Shown one piece after another: positions 46,661-55,067 of a stretch of DNA of 64,000 bases. The notes under the pieces are model-generated. The model did no database searches, was not told the origin of the DNA, and worked only from the letters and a program-made list of their open reading frames with translations. The stretch covers positions 372,001-436,000 of the forward strand of contig NZ_JAAUWT010000001.1 in assembly GCF_014694455.1 (NCBI RefSeq). The letters run 5' to 3'. Numbering within the stretch: the first letter of the stretch is position 1; every line of letters starts with the position of its first letter. This DNA is from Vibrio sp. S9_S30 (GTDB lineage: Bacteria; Pseudomonadota; Gammaproteobacteria; Enterobacterales; Vibrionaceae). The position numbers were made by a program, and so were the translations under genes.

Positions 46661-47216
46661 TGCTATTTCTCAGTAGGTTTTTGACGTAAGTGTTACGTTC
46701 CGGCGATATTCCTTTTCGATTACACTCCAAAGCTGCTTTGGTGAAGTCCCTAGCTTTAATGTGTTTATTGAAATTGACGAAAAGGCTTTTGAGCTTCGTC
46801 ATGCCTAAGTTAAAAATCATGTCAAATAATGCAAGTTTCACTTTATCGGGATAGCTATAAAAATCATTGCTTCCGTAAATACTGACAAGTTCTTTTTCAA
46901 AACTATTGATGTGCTGATTAGTGATCTTATCTATTTCGGAGTCAGTGAGAACTAGTTTTGTATACTTCTTAAAAGTCCGTGCTCCATAGATATTACCAAA
47001 CGGTTGTTTTTTTTAGGAGTTCAAACTCCGATTCAATATCTGCAGAAACTTTTTGATGGCTGCTACAGTTTTTGATCTTTCTGGTACGACGCCCAGTTTC
47101 CCATCAATTTTTAATTCTGGGTTCACTGTTTTTAGCTTATTTAGGGAAGTTTGTACCCATTTAATGTCTTCTTTATTGTTGAAACCACCTATGCCTACCG
47201 ACTTATTCATGGTCAT
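46653..47216 (-). pseudogene. Broken peptidoglycan-binding/lysozyme-like effector gene
   Basis: A single minus-strand frame broken by one in-frame TAA (47015-47013). The N-terminal part (start ATG 47216 with AGGAG eight bases upstream) holds a peptidoglycan-binding domain: SVGIGGFNNKEDIKWVQ, KIDGKLG. After the stop, the frame continues as FGNIYGARTFKKYTKL, LALFDMIFNLG, FTKAALECNRKGISPERNTY, matching the C-terminal lobe of phage-type (GH24) lysozymes. The segment normally carrying the catalytic Glu and TxGxGH is missing, so there is also an internal deletion. Probable former type VI or phage-type muramidase effector. Confidence 0.65.
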
Positions 47217-47435
47217 ATCCATATCTCCTGAAAATTTAACTATATAAATCATTGATATAAGCTAATTACAATATTGAAAAGTTAATAAAATGAACGTTTT
47301 AGGTAGACTTACTGCTTTAGTGTAATAGGTTAAGTAATCAATTACATGAATGCTGGAAAATAGAAGTGAGTCAGGTATTTTAAAACAATCTCGGGTACAT
47401 TAAGAAAATACAAACGAGTGATAGGTAAAATAGGG

Positions 47436-48083
47436 ATGAGCAAACAGCAACTAAAAATTGATTTGGTATCCGATGTCTCTTGTCCGTGGTGTATTGTCGG
47501 GTATAAAAGGTTGGAACAAGCGATGGCGCAAGTTGCCGACCAAATTGAGGTGGAAGTGAATTGGCATCCGTTTGAGCTTAACCTCGATCTTCATCAAGGG
47601 GGCGTTAACTTGCGTGACTACCTGATGAAACGTTATGGCACAACCGCAGAGCAAAGTATTCAGGTGCGAAATAATCTGACTCAATTAGGGAAAGAGGTCG
47701 GCTTTGATTTTAACTTCTCCGACGAAATGAACGTATACAATACCCGCGATGCTCACAAGCTGGTCGCTTGGGCGGGTGGCTTCCATAAGCAAACCGAGAT
47801 GAAGCTCGCGTTATTCCAAGCGTATTTTAGCGATGGGAAAGCGATTGAAAATCACGAAGTACTAACCCATTGCGCCGAATCGGTTGGACTTGACCCTGCG
47901 GAAGCGAGACAGGTTCTCTTATCTGAGCAGTGGAACAAAACGGTAGAAGATGAAGAAGTGCACTGGCTATCACTCGGTGTGCACGCTGTTCCGGCGATGG
48001 TGATCAATGAGCAGCATCTGATCAGTGGCGCACAACCCGTGAATATTTTGGTCGAGGCAATGAAAGACATTGCCTCGCAATAG
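47436..48083 (+). CDS. DsbA-family oxidoreductase, FrnE-like
   Basis: A cytosolic thioredoxin-fold protein of about 215 residues. The active site CPWC follows the first beta strand (LVSDVSCPWCIVG, about residues 9-20), and the cis-Pro loop is HAVPAMVIN (about 182). The FELNLDL segment and helical insert are typical of FrnE/2-hydroxychromene-isomerase-like DsbA relatives. No signal peptide. ATG 47436 is preferred; GTG 47418 would add six residues. Stands alone. Confidence 0.87.
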   Translation: MSKQQLKIDLVSDVSCPWCIVGYKRLEQAMAQVADQIEVEVNWHPFELNLDLHQGGVNLRDYLMKRYGTTAEQSIQVRNNLTQLGKEVGFDFNFSDEMNVYNTRDAHKLVAWAGGFHKQTEMKLALFQAYFSDGKAIENHEVLTHCAESVGLDPAEARQVLLSEQWNKTVEDEEVHWLSLGVHAVPAMVINEQHLISGAQPVNILVEAMKDIASQ

Positions 48084-48135
48084 GGGAAAGCTTACTTAAG
48101 CCACCAAGCTTGCTCGCCTAGCAGCCATTTTCGTA

Positions 48136-48324
48136 TTAGTTATCTATTGCGTCTTTGATTTTCTGATCCGTTTTGTATTGGCTCAAGGCATAGACCGACC
48201 AAATCGCAGCAGGAATCCAACCAATTAATGTAATTTGCAGAATCAGGCAGATGATGCCACTGAATGGTCTGCCGATGGTGAAAAATTGCAGCCAAGGTAG
48301 CAGCAAAGCTAAAAGTAAACGCAT
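48136..48324 (-). CDS. YqaE/Pmp3-family small membrane protein
   Basis: A 62-residue protein with two membrane helices (residues about 2-20 and 24-48) of the Pmp3/YqaE family: LLLPWLQFFTIGRPFSG and the end of helix two IGWIPAAIWSVYAL. Members are often induced by stress and linked to membrane potential. Short charged tail. Confidence 0.85.
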   Translation of the reverse strand: MRLLLALLLPWLQFFTIGRPFSGIICLILQITLIGWIPAAIWSVYALSQYKTDQKIKDAIDN

Positions 48325-48436
48325 AGTCTATATCCATGATTTGTTATGTCGTTCCACTATTATTGCGCCTGCTATCCAATTTAAAAAGTCTTATGAGTGA
48401 GAATGTTCCCTACAACCCTTTTCTAAAGGAAAAATC

Positions 48437-49606
48437 ATGCCTTCTTTGTTTGATAGACCTCACAATCGTATAGGAACGGGCTCAGTGAAGTGGGACTGCA
48501 ACCAACAGAAATTTGGTGCTGTCAGTGATGATGCTATTCCTATGTGGGTATCTGATTACGATTTTGCCATTCCTCCGCCAGTGTCTAAAGCGTTGCAGTC
48601 GCGGCTAGAACAGGGGGTTTTTGGGTACACCGAGATCACCCCAACGTATTTCGACACTGTCAAAACGTGGTATCAAGAGCAGCATCAGCTCAATCTGGAT
48701 ACCAATTGGGTACTGCCAGTGAATGGCGTTATGCCGGGCATCGCATTGGTGATTGAGCAAATCACAAACGAAGGCGATTCTATTGCGGTTCAGTCTCCGG
48801 GGTACGGTAAGTTTAAAGAAGCCGTTGCTCTATCAAATAGAGTGGTCGAAGAGATTGCCATGGTGTCGGGAGCCGAGGGTTATGGCATGGATCTGAATGC
48901 CATCGAAGCCGCTTTTGCATCCGGTGTGAAAGGATTCATTCTATGCAATCCTCACAACCCTGTAGGGCGGGTTTGGCGCTCTGAAGAGGTGCAAGCGATA
49001 GCGGAATTGTGCTACCGCTACGATGTGTGGCTGATCAGTGATGAGATATGGTGCGATTTAGCGTTAGCAGGGCACCAATGCTGGAGCGCGCTGAACTTGG
49101 AAGAACGGTATTTACAAAAGCTGGTGGTAACAACGGCTGCGACCAAAACGTTTGGATTGGCTTCCTTAAGGTTAGCCAACCTTGTTATACCGAATCCCGC
49201 GCTTAAAGGAGCGCTGGAAAAGCGAAGAAAAGCGCTGTTCCTTGATTTGTTTGATGCCATGGCCATCATTGCATCCCAAACGGCTTATGGTACATCGTTG
49301 AGTTGGTTAAATGACCTAAAGGCATACGTACTTGGGAACATGGAATACTTGAATGATTTTCTGCGTCAGTATATTCCAGAGGTTTCATTTCGAATGCCAC
49401 AATGTGGATACCTTGTGTGGGTCGATTGCAGAGCACTCAATCTGACCGATGAAGCGCTTCGTCAGCAATTTGTTGATATTGGTGTATTGCCTTCGATGGG
49501 CACTGAGTTTGGTGTGGGTGGCAGTGGGTTTGTTCGATTGAATTTAGGGTGTCCCCGCGACACATTAGCACAGGCGTGCCAAAGGCTGTTAAAGCTTAAG
49601 AGCTAA
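48437..49606 (+). CDS. PatB/MalY-type PLP-dependent C-S lyase/aminotransferase
   Basis: A 389-residue fold-type I PLP enzyme. Seen: PMWVSDYDFAIPP (about residues 34-46), FGYTEITPTYFDTV, CNPHNPVGRVW (about 173-183), SDEIWCDL with the PLP Asp, and the Schiff-base Lys in TTAATKTFGLAS (about 237). MalY/PatB proteins cleave cystathionine or cysteine conjugates (beta C-S lyase). Which substrate applies here is not clear. Monocistronic, with a terminator. Confidence 0.9.
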   Translation: MPSLFDRPHNRIGTGSVKWDCNQQKFGAVSDDAIPMWVSDYDFAIPPPVSKALQSRLEQGVFGYTEITPTYFDTVKTWYQEQHQLNLDTNWVLPVNGVMPGIALVIEQITNEGDSIAVQSPGYGKFKEAVALSNRVVEEIAMVSGAEGYGMDLNAIEAAFASGVKGFILCNPHNPVGRVWRSEEVQAIAELCYRYDVWLISDEIWCDLALAGHQCWSALNLEERYLQKLVVTTAATKTFGLASLRLANLVIPNPALKGALEKRRKALFLDLFDAMAIIASQTAYGTSLSWLNDLKAYVLGNMEYLNDFLRQYIPEVSFRMPQCGYLVWVDCRALNLTDEALRQQFVDIGVLPSMGTEFGVGGSGFVRLNLGCPRDTLAQACQRLLKLKS

Positions 49607-49620
49607 AAAGCAGACACAAA

Positions 49621-49643
49621 AAGACCAGCGTCATGCTGGTCTT
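49621..49643 (+). terminator. Terminator after the PatB-like gene
   Basis: A 9-bp perfect stem (AAGACCAGC / GCTGGTCTT, 5-nt loop), moderately T/A-rich downstream. Confidence 0.8.
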
Positions 49644-49702
49644 ATAATATTAATATAAACAAAAGTTTACGTGTTTATACAATGCCATCACAATCGAGGT
49701 GA

Positions 49703-50734
49703 TCAGTTATTGCTGTGAAGCTCGCTGTTTAACTCAACGGCTGTTTTGTTGGTTAGGCACTCAATTTGTCCTGTGACCGAGTTGCGACGGAACAAGAGAT
49801 CCGATTTACCAGCAAGGTCACGTGCTTTCACTACTTCGACTTCTTTTCCGTCTGAATCCAGCATGCGCACTTTAGAACCCGCTGTAACGTACAGACCCGA
49901 CTCAACCGTACAACGATCGCCCAGCGGGAAACCAAGACCAGCGTTAGCGCCAAGCAGTGAGTTCTCACCGATAGAGACAACGACTGTACCACCGCCAGAA
50001 AGCGTACCCATGATGGACGCACCACCACCGATATCAGAGCCATTACCGACAACCACACCCGCAGAAATACGACCTTCAACCATGCTCACACCAGCCGTAC
50101 CAGCGTTGAAGTTGATGAAACCTTCGTGCATAACCGTCGTGCCTTCACCTACGTGCGCACCAAGGCGAACGCGAGACGTATCCGCAATACGAACACCAGT
50201 CGGTACGATGTAATCCACCATTTTCGGGAATTTATCCACGCAATCAACAGACAGGTTACGACCTGCTAAGCGTGCTTCGATTTGACGATCGGCCAGTTCA
50301 GGCAGATCGATCGGACCTTCGTTAGTCCATGCGATGTTATGCAGCAGACCAAAGATACCATCAAGTACGGTGCCATGAGGTTGTACTAGGCGGTTAGAGA
50401 TCAGTTGAAGCTTTAGGAAACCTTCGGCAACAGAGGTTGGTTTCTCATCCGTTGCGAGCACAACAAGAACTAATGGTTGCTCTGATTCTGCTGCTTTTGC
50501 GGCAAAAGAAGCGTTAGCCGCGTCGCCGTTTGCTTCGAATGCGTTTGCCAATTCTGCACTTTGAGCCGCAGAGATTTCAATTGCTTGGTTGCCCTCTTGG
50601 TAACCCGCCACTTCCGCTACTGCTTTCACCAATGCATCGTTTGGGTTGAGCGTTGGGTTAGGGAAGAAAGCTTCAATGATTTTGCCGTCGCGGTTCTTGG
50701 TAGCCGTACCAAATGCCAGAGAAAATGTTGCCAT
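49703..50734 (-). CDS. dapD: Tetrahydrodipicolinate N-succinyltransferase, long form
   Basis: Lysine/diaminopimelate pathway enzyme that succinylates tetrahydrodipicolinate using succinyl-CoA. 343 residues, the long DapD type found in vibrios and pseudomonads rather than the 274-residue E. coli type. The central to C-terminal part is a left-handed beta-helix of hexapeptide repeats (VRIADTSRVRLGAHVGEGTTV onward, then GNGSDIGGGASI). Shine-Dalgarno AAGGAG. It has a structured leader and is part of the conserved vibrio backbone. Confidence 0.95.
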   Translation of the reverse strand: MATFSLAFGTATKNRDGKIIEAFFPNPTLNPNDALVKAVAEVAGYQEGNQAIEISAAQSAELANAFEANGDAANASFAAKAAESEQPLVLVVLATDEKPTSVAEGFLKLQLISNRLVQPHGTVLDGIFGLLHNIAWTNEGPIDLPELADRQIEARLAGRNLSVDCVDKFPKMVDYIVPTGVRIADTSRVRLGAHVGEGTTVMHEGFINFNAGTAGVSMVEGRISAGVVVGNGSDIGGGASIMGTLSGGGTVVVSIGENSLLGANAGLGFPLGDRCTVESGLYVTAGSKVRMLDSDGKEVEVVKARDLAGKSDLLFRRNSVTGQIECLTNKTAVELNSELHSNN

Positions 50735-50764
50735 GAGTGAAATCTCCTTGGTTGAATTTCTTTC

Positions 50765-50843
50765 GTTTGCTTAGGCGGGGGTCACCACCCAAACAAATCA
50801 TCAATCTCGTTGACATGCATCCTACTTACCCCGCAGACGAGAT
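50765..50843 (-). other. Structured leader of dapD
   Basis: Within the untranslated region, the minus strand can form ATCTCGT / ACGAGAT enclosing a GC-rich internal region (50804-50843), and GTTTG...CAAAC around a GGGTGGTGACCC stem (50765-50794). It does not match the lysine riboswitch. May be a regulatory RNA element or chance; seen by eye only. Confidence 0.35.
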
Positions 50844-50917
50844 GAAAGAGGGAAAAGCCGGATAGTCTGCCAAACGATATATGCTGTCTGATTAGAGATA
50901 TAATATCTCTAAAAAGA

Positions 50918-50947
50918 AAATAGCCAGCAATATTAAACTGGCTATTT
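50918..50947 (-). terminator. Terminator of yebG
   Basis: A 10-bp perfect stem (AAATAGCCAG / CTGGCTATTT, 10-nt loop) with TCTTTTT after it on the minus strand, 33 bp past the yebG stop. Confidence 0.85.
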
Positions 50948-50980
50948 GGGTCAATGATGAGTGCGTAGCGCCGATGCAGA

Positions 50981-51292
50981 TTAGGCTGCGTCTTCTTCAG
51001 GCTCGTTCGAGTCGTCCGCTTTATCTTTCACCGCTTTAGGCTTTTTAGGCGTCTCGGCTTTGCGCTTTTTCGCGCCAAGAGCATACAACACTTCATCTTT
51101 ATTCTTCGCCAGATAAAGAGACAGTTCTTCTTGTTTCCCTTCATCTTCAATGAGATTGCTTCCTGATATAATACCGAACAGCTCATCAGCCATATCTAAC
51201 ATTTTGTCATAAGCGTCGGCTTCAGCCTTAGAGGTAAAAGTCATCTTTTCTTCTCCGTTGCGCTCCACCACGTACTTGACGATTACAGCCAT
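50981..51292 (-). CDS. yebG: YebG-family SOS-inducible protein
   Basis: A 103-residue acidic-tailed protein. The N-terminus MAVIVKYVVERNGEEKMTF and the following KAEADAYDKMLDMAD fit the YebG family. E. coli YebG is a LexA-regulated protein of unknown function. The C-terminal third is a low-complexity Lys/Asp/Glu tail. The SOS box just upstream supports DNA-damage induction here too. Confidence 0.92.
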   Translation of the reverse strand: MAVIVKYVVERNGEEKMTFTSKAEADAYDKMLDMADELFGIISGSNLIEDEGKQEELSLYLAKNKDEVLYALGAKKRKAETPKKPKAVKDKADDSNEPEEDAA

Positions 51293-51322
51293 GGTTATCC
51301 TCTTTTGAACTTAGATTTGATC

Positions 51323-51340
51323 TACTGGTTGTTTATACAG
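51323..51340 (-). promoter_or_regulatory. LexA (SOS) box upstream of yebG
   Basis: TACTGGTTGTTTATACAG, with CTG-N10-CAG spacing, matches the gammaproteobacterial LexA consensus (CTGT-N8-ACAG) with one half-site mismatch. Located 31 bp upstream of the yebG start. Confidence 0.8.
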
Positions 51341-51395
51341 ATTGTTTGCCTGAGTGTCTAGCCCACAAACGTATTGTGAGAGGTCAATACCTGTG

Positions 51396-51440
51396 TCTTC
51401 AAGCCCTATGTCTTCCAATCCTATTTCTTCCAACCCTGTC
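51396..51440 (+). repeat. 15-bp triplication after the LysR gene
   Basis: Three consecutive degenerate copies of TCTTCCAATCCTATT lie between yebG and the end of the minus-strand LysR gene. Confidence 0.75.
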
Positions 51441-51450
51441 TTTGCCACAC

Positions 51451-52335
51451 CTAAACCTGCCAACGTGAACAGAACTCCAAGAATGCTTTAAGAAGCGGGC
51501 TTTGGTACTTTTCTTTGTGCAGCAGTATCCAGAACTTTCGTTGAAAATCGATCGGCAAATCTAAAACAACAACTCGCCCAGCGTCAATCGCGTGTTGTAC
51601 CGACCGGCGAGATATACACGCTAGCCCCAAGTTTGCGGTTGTACCGTTGATAATGGCTTCGGTTGTATTCAGTTGAAAAGATTCTTGCCAATACTCAATG
51701 CGTGGTGCAATTCGTTGGGTGAAAAACTCTCGGCTTCCCGACCCAGATTCACGTAAAAGCCAATCGGTGTATTCTAAATGTCGCACACCTAAGTTTGTCT
51801 GCTTTGCGAGTTCATGTTTTGGGCTTGCGATGATACACATTTCATCCAAGCACCAAGGTTGAGTGATGAGCTGGGGGTGCTGCGTTTTTCCCTCTATTAA
51901 TCCAATGTCCAATTCATAGTCTGCCAGTTTTTCGCAAATGAGGGCGGTATTGGCAATAAAAAGCGATTGGTGATGGTGTTGAGTGACAGAGCGAAAATGA
52001 CTGAGCATAAATGGGGCGATTTGGTTACCTATGGTATCACTGGCACCAATATTCAGTTCGCCATGTAGGGCTTGATCACTTTGGAATAACTGATCGATAT
52101 CGTTGGCTCGATGCAACAGTTCGTCGGCAATGGGCAGCAGCCTTTTCCCTTCACGGTTCAATATTAAGCGATTGTTCACGCGGTCAAATAAAACATGCTT
52201 GACCTGCTTTTCGAGTTCGCTCAACGACATACTGACCGCCGCTTTGGACAAGTAAAGCTGGTCTGCAGCGGCGGTGATGGTTTTTTCCTGTGTTATAGCC
52301 ACAAAAACTCGGAGCTGTTTCAGCGAAATATTCAT
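51451..52335 (-). CDS. LysR-family regulator (CysB/YeiE-like group)
   Basis: A 294-residue LysR protein. Helix-turn-helix at residues about 4-60 (TITAAADQLYLSKAAVSMSLSELE), linker, then a co-inducer domain with LNIGASDTIGNQIAP, a YeiE/CbbR/Cys-like opening, and LLRESGSGSREFF, a motif common in YeiE-type regulators. Divergent from the TDT transporter gene with 102 bp between, so it probably regulates it. Confidence 0.9.
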   Translation of the reverse strand: MNISLKQLRVFVAITQEKTITAAADQLYLSKAAVSMSLSELEKQVKHVLFDRVNNRLILNREGKRLLPIADELLHRANDIDQLFQSDQALHGELNIGASDTIGNQIAPFMLSHFRSVTQHHHQSLFIANTALICEKLADYELDIGLIEGKTQHPQLITQPWCLDEMCIIASPKHELAKQTNLGVRHLEYTDWLLRESGSGSREFFTQRIAPRIEYWQESFQLNTTEAIINGTTANLGLACISRRSVQHAIDAGRVVVLDLPIDFQRKFWILLHKEKYQSPLLKAFLEFCSRWQV

Positions 52336-52437
52336 TACGTTCAGTTTTTCTTAACCTTGGTTTAAATATATTCAGATATAATTAAATGGTTGGCAAGGTT
52401 ATTATGTTACTACTGAGTTAATAGAAGATAAGCATCC

Positions 52438-53412
52438 ATGATCAAGAAAATGACCACCAGAAGTGCTCTGGCACCTACTCCAATGGCAGGGTTAGCACTT
52501 GGTATTGCAAGTTTAGGGTGGAGTTGGGAAAACGCCGCCAATCTAAACGGTATAGGGCAATGGCTAAGTGCTGGTATTGCGAGTGTTCTCTTGATCATCT
52601 TAACGATTAAGTTCATGTCTCATCGGCATTTGCTTAAGGAGGACATGGCGCATCCTGTTGTTGGAAGTGTATTGCCTACTTTTGCGATGGCTTTGATGGT
52701 GATCTCTCACAGTCTCGGACAATGGAATCAAGGGCTTGGTGATGCTGTTTGGATGGCGGCGGTCTTAATACACCTCTCCTTTTTGGTTAGCTTTATCTAT
52801 CACCGAAGCTTGAATTTCCAGTTAAGCCATATGGTGCCGAGTTGGTTTGTTCCACCAGTTGGTTTGATTGTTGCTGATGTCTCGTTTTCAGGGACGCCTG
52901 CGCTGAGGTATATTGCTGAAGGTGTGCTTAATTTTGGCTTGGTGACTTACGCCATTTTGTTGCCAACCATGATTTACCGTCTTGTTTTTTGTGACAATGT
53001 CCCCGATGCTGCGAAACCGACTATTGCGATTCTTGCGGCACCTGCCAGCCTATCTTTGGCGGGCTACTTGTCGGTAACACAAGAACCCTCTCCTATTTTG
53101 GTGGCATTATTATTTGGTATTGCCATTCTGATGACGGTGATCATTTATGCTGCTTTCTTCCACTTGCTTCGTTTGCCTTTTAGCCCTGCGTATGCCGCTT
53201 TTACCTTTCCAATGGTGATTGGTGCAACGGCGTTATTTAAGATGGCGGATTGGTTAGAAAGCATTGCTGTAATGCAGCAGTACGTTGAACAAGTTCGTTT
53301 TCTTGCAAATATTGAGCTGTTTGTTGCCAGTGCGGTCGTTGGTTATGTGTGTTGGTGTTACATTCGGCATGTACTACCAACCGTGATCATGTGCAAAAAA
53401 GTGGTGAATTAG
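52438..53412 (+). CDS. TDT-family (TehA/SLAC1-like) membrane transporter
   Basis: Inner-membrane protein of 324 residues with about ten hydrophobic segments in the tellurite-resistance/dicarboxylate transporter (TDT) fold. N-terminal PTPMAGLALGIASLGWSWEN resembles TehA. PSWFVPPVGLIVAD contains the conserved pore region. Members conduct anions or export sulfite, tellurite or dicarboxylates. The divergent YeiE-like LysR gene makes an anion such as sulfite plausible (inference). Confidence 0.85.
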   Translation: MIKKMTTRSALAPTPMAGLALGIASLGWSWENAANLNGIGQWLSAGIASVLLIILTIKFMSHRHLLKEDMAHPVVGSVLPTFAMALMVISHSLGQWNQGLGDAVWMAAVLIHLSFLVSFIYHRSLNFQLSHMVPSWFVPPVGLIVADVSFSGTPALRYIAEGVLNFGLVTYAILLPTMIYRLVFCDNVPDAAKPTIAILAAPASLSLAGYLSVTQEPSPILVALLFGIAILMTVIIYAAFFHLLRLPFSPAYAAFTFPMVIGATALFKMADWLESIAVMQQYVEQVRFLANIELFVASAVVGYVCWCYIRHVLPTVIMCKKVVN

Positions 53413-53460
53413 TTGATCACGGGGTAGTTTTGGTGTTTCACATTGCGTGCTGAACGTGGT

Positions 53461-53560
53461 GTGTACAGAACATAATGTGTACAGAGCATAGTGTGTACAG
53501 AGCATAGTGTGTACAGAGCATAATGTGTACAGAACATAGCGTGTACAGAACAGTGTGTAC
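53461..53560 (+). repeat. 16-bp tandem repeat array
   Basis: Five full copies plus one partial copy of GTGTACAGARCATARY in direct tandem after the TDT gene, followed by GTGTACTGAAG. Copies differ at one to two positions. No spacers, so it is not a CRISPR array. Confidence 0.9.
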
Positions 53561-53578
53561 TGAAGCGGCTCCTCAAAC

Positions 53579-54457
53579 TCAAAGTGGGATCTTTATAACT
53601 TCTTTGGTCAGTAACGTATCGGTGATCAAGGCAATACCAATCTCATTCAAATCAATAGACAGGGCGACTCGTTCATCTTCTTCAATTTTTTTCCATGCGT
53701 TCTGCATACCTTCAGACCAATTAATGTCATCGATAATCATTACTGTGGTTTTAGCTAAGTAGGGTAGAGCCGTATTGAAGTAGTTCAGGACTGCATCATG
53801 GTCATGGTGCCCATCGTTAAAAAGGTAATCGATGGTTTGATGCGCCTCGAGCGTATTTTGAAATGTGGAATGAAAGGGACCAGTCACAACAGATGCATTC
53901 TTCAATTCCATGAAATCAAGGCTTTCTTGCGCAATCTTCGCCACTTCTGGTGAGCCTTCGAGTGTGAGTATTTTTCCTTTTTGATTCATCTTAAGGGCAG
54001 CGGCTTGGTAACAGGCTGATATGCCCACGCATGATCCCAATTCTAAGCATGTATCGGGCTTCAAATAGCGAATGAGTTTAAACAGAAATACTCCCCAAAA
54101 TGCAGGTTTGCTAGAGCAGCACACTGCGCCAATGGTGGAATGGAATTCGATGCCCAATGCCATCTCTTCTTGCGTTCTCACGATATTTGGATGACCTGCC
54201 CCATAATCCAATACCGAAATCTCGGCATTCGACCCCAATAAAGTCGCACGGCGCTGTTCAATTTTCTCGAACGCAACTTTTTCGTCTGGAGAGTAAGTGT
54301 TATTAAGTGCATCGTATAATGCAGCCCCGACGGCTTGCACTTCGGGAGACTCGTGTTCCATTAAGCTTTCGAGCTCTAGCCTTGCCCGAAAACCATTCAC
54401 TTTATGAACCGACGTTTTTAGCCAGCTTTTCACTGCCCTTGCCACAACATTTGGCAT
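53579..54457 (-). CDS. Class I SAM-dependent methyltransferase
   Basis: A 292-residue protein. The Rossmann core starts near residue 136: LELGSCVGISACYQAA (motif I), LEGSPEVAKIA (motif II), YLFNDGHHDHDAV (acid/His loop) and VMIIDDINWSEG. This pattern resembles catechol-type/TylF or Methyltransf_24 O-methyltransferases. Substrate unknown. Monocistronic on the minus strand. Confidence 0.8.
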   Translation of the reverse strand: MPNVVARAVKSWLKTSVHKVNGFRARLELESLMEHESPEVQAVGAALYDALNNTYSPDEKVAFEKIEQRRATLLGSNAEISVLDYGAGHPNIVRTQEEMALGIEFHSTIGAVCCSSKPAFWGVFLFKLIRYLKPDTCLELGSCVGISACYQAAALKMNQKGKILTLEGSPEVAKIAQESLDFMELKNASVVTGPFHSTFQNTLEAHQTIDYLFNDGHHDHDAVLNYFNTALPYLAKTTVMIIDDINWSEGMQNAWKKIEEDERVALSIDLNEIGIALITDTLLTKEVIKIPL

Positions 54458-55067
54458 ATCTAACCTTTTTTATGACTGTTCATTCAACGCCATCACTGCT
54501 ATTACGCATGCGCTGAAACGGTGGTGTTAGCGCATAGAATAAATTAGCGTAAGCAGCACAGGCTAAATGAAAGAATTACAACACCCTCTCCTTTTTAAAC
54601 CGACATGATTTGTCTAGTTGAAAGGAGCACCAAAGTAAGTCTGATCTTCACCTTTGCTTGTTACCTCATTATGGTAAAGGCATAAATTCAATCGATCTAT
54701 GTTATAAAGCTGCAAATTATCAGTTAATAGAATAAAACGTGAATATTGTGACCATAACTGTGTAAATGGTCGCGAAAATGAGCCGCTGATGATATTCATT
54801 GGATTTAATAAAAATCTGAGTTTCATAATGCTCGGTTTGATCAAGAAAAATGAAATGTCACAGTGAGTGGATGATTCGTTTCCTACATGATGAAGTCAGG
54901 GATTGAAGAGAGGGGGGCGCGGATAGACCATTAGGATGCAATACATTGAAGTAACATACTGATTGCTCGCTCTTTCATTCGTATTTGGCTGCATATTTCA
55001 GTTCAGCAGATTCGATGCTCTATGCTAATCTAAGCAGTAACCGTCCAACCATGCCGCCGGATGCTTT
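54458..55067. other. Intergenic region before recC
   Basis: About 610 bp between the methyltransferase start and recC. No credible gene or repeat; a 76-codon minus frame here has no support. Probably carries promoters for both flanking genes, none of which can be picked out reliably. Confidence 0.4.

Noticed and set aside
46113..46676. Plus-strand ORFs opposite the immunity-like gene
   Set aside because: Shadows of the minus-strand signal-peptide protein; overlapping frames without ribosome sites.
47005..47020. Frameshift at the A8 run in the lysozyme-like gene
   Set aside because: The two parts are in the same frame (47015 to 46841 is a multiple of three); the break is an in-frame TAA, not a frameshift.
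50765..50880. Lysine riboswitch upstream of dapD
   Set aside because: The conserved five-stem L-box core and its sequence motifs are not present; only generic stems are seen.
53461..53560. CRISPR-like array
   Set aside because: The 16-bp units are directly adjacent with no unique spacers; it is a simple tandem repeat and no cas genes are present.
54614..54844. 76-codon minus ORF before recC
   Set aside because: No ribosome site, no recognisable domain, AT-rich intergenic context; likely chance.
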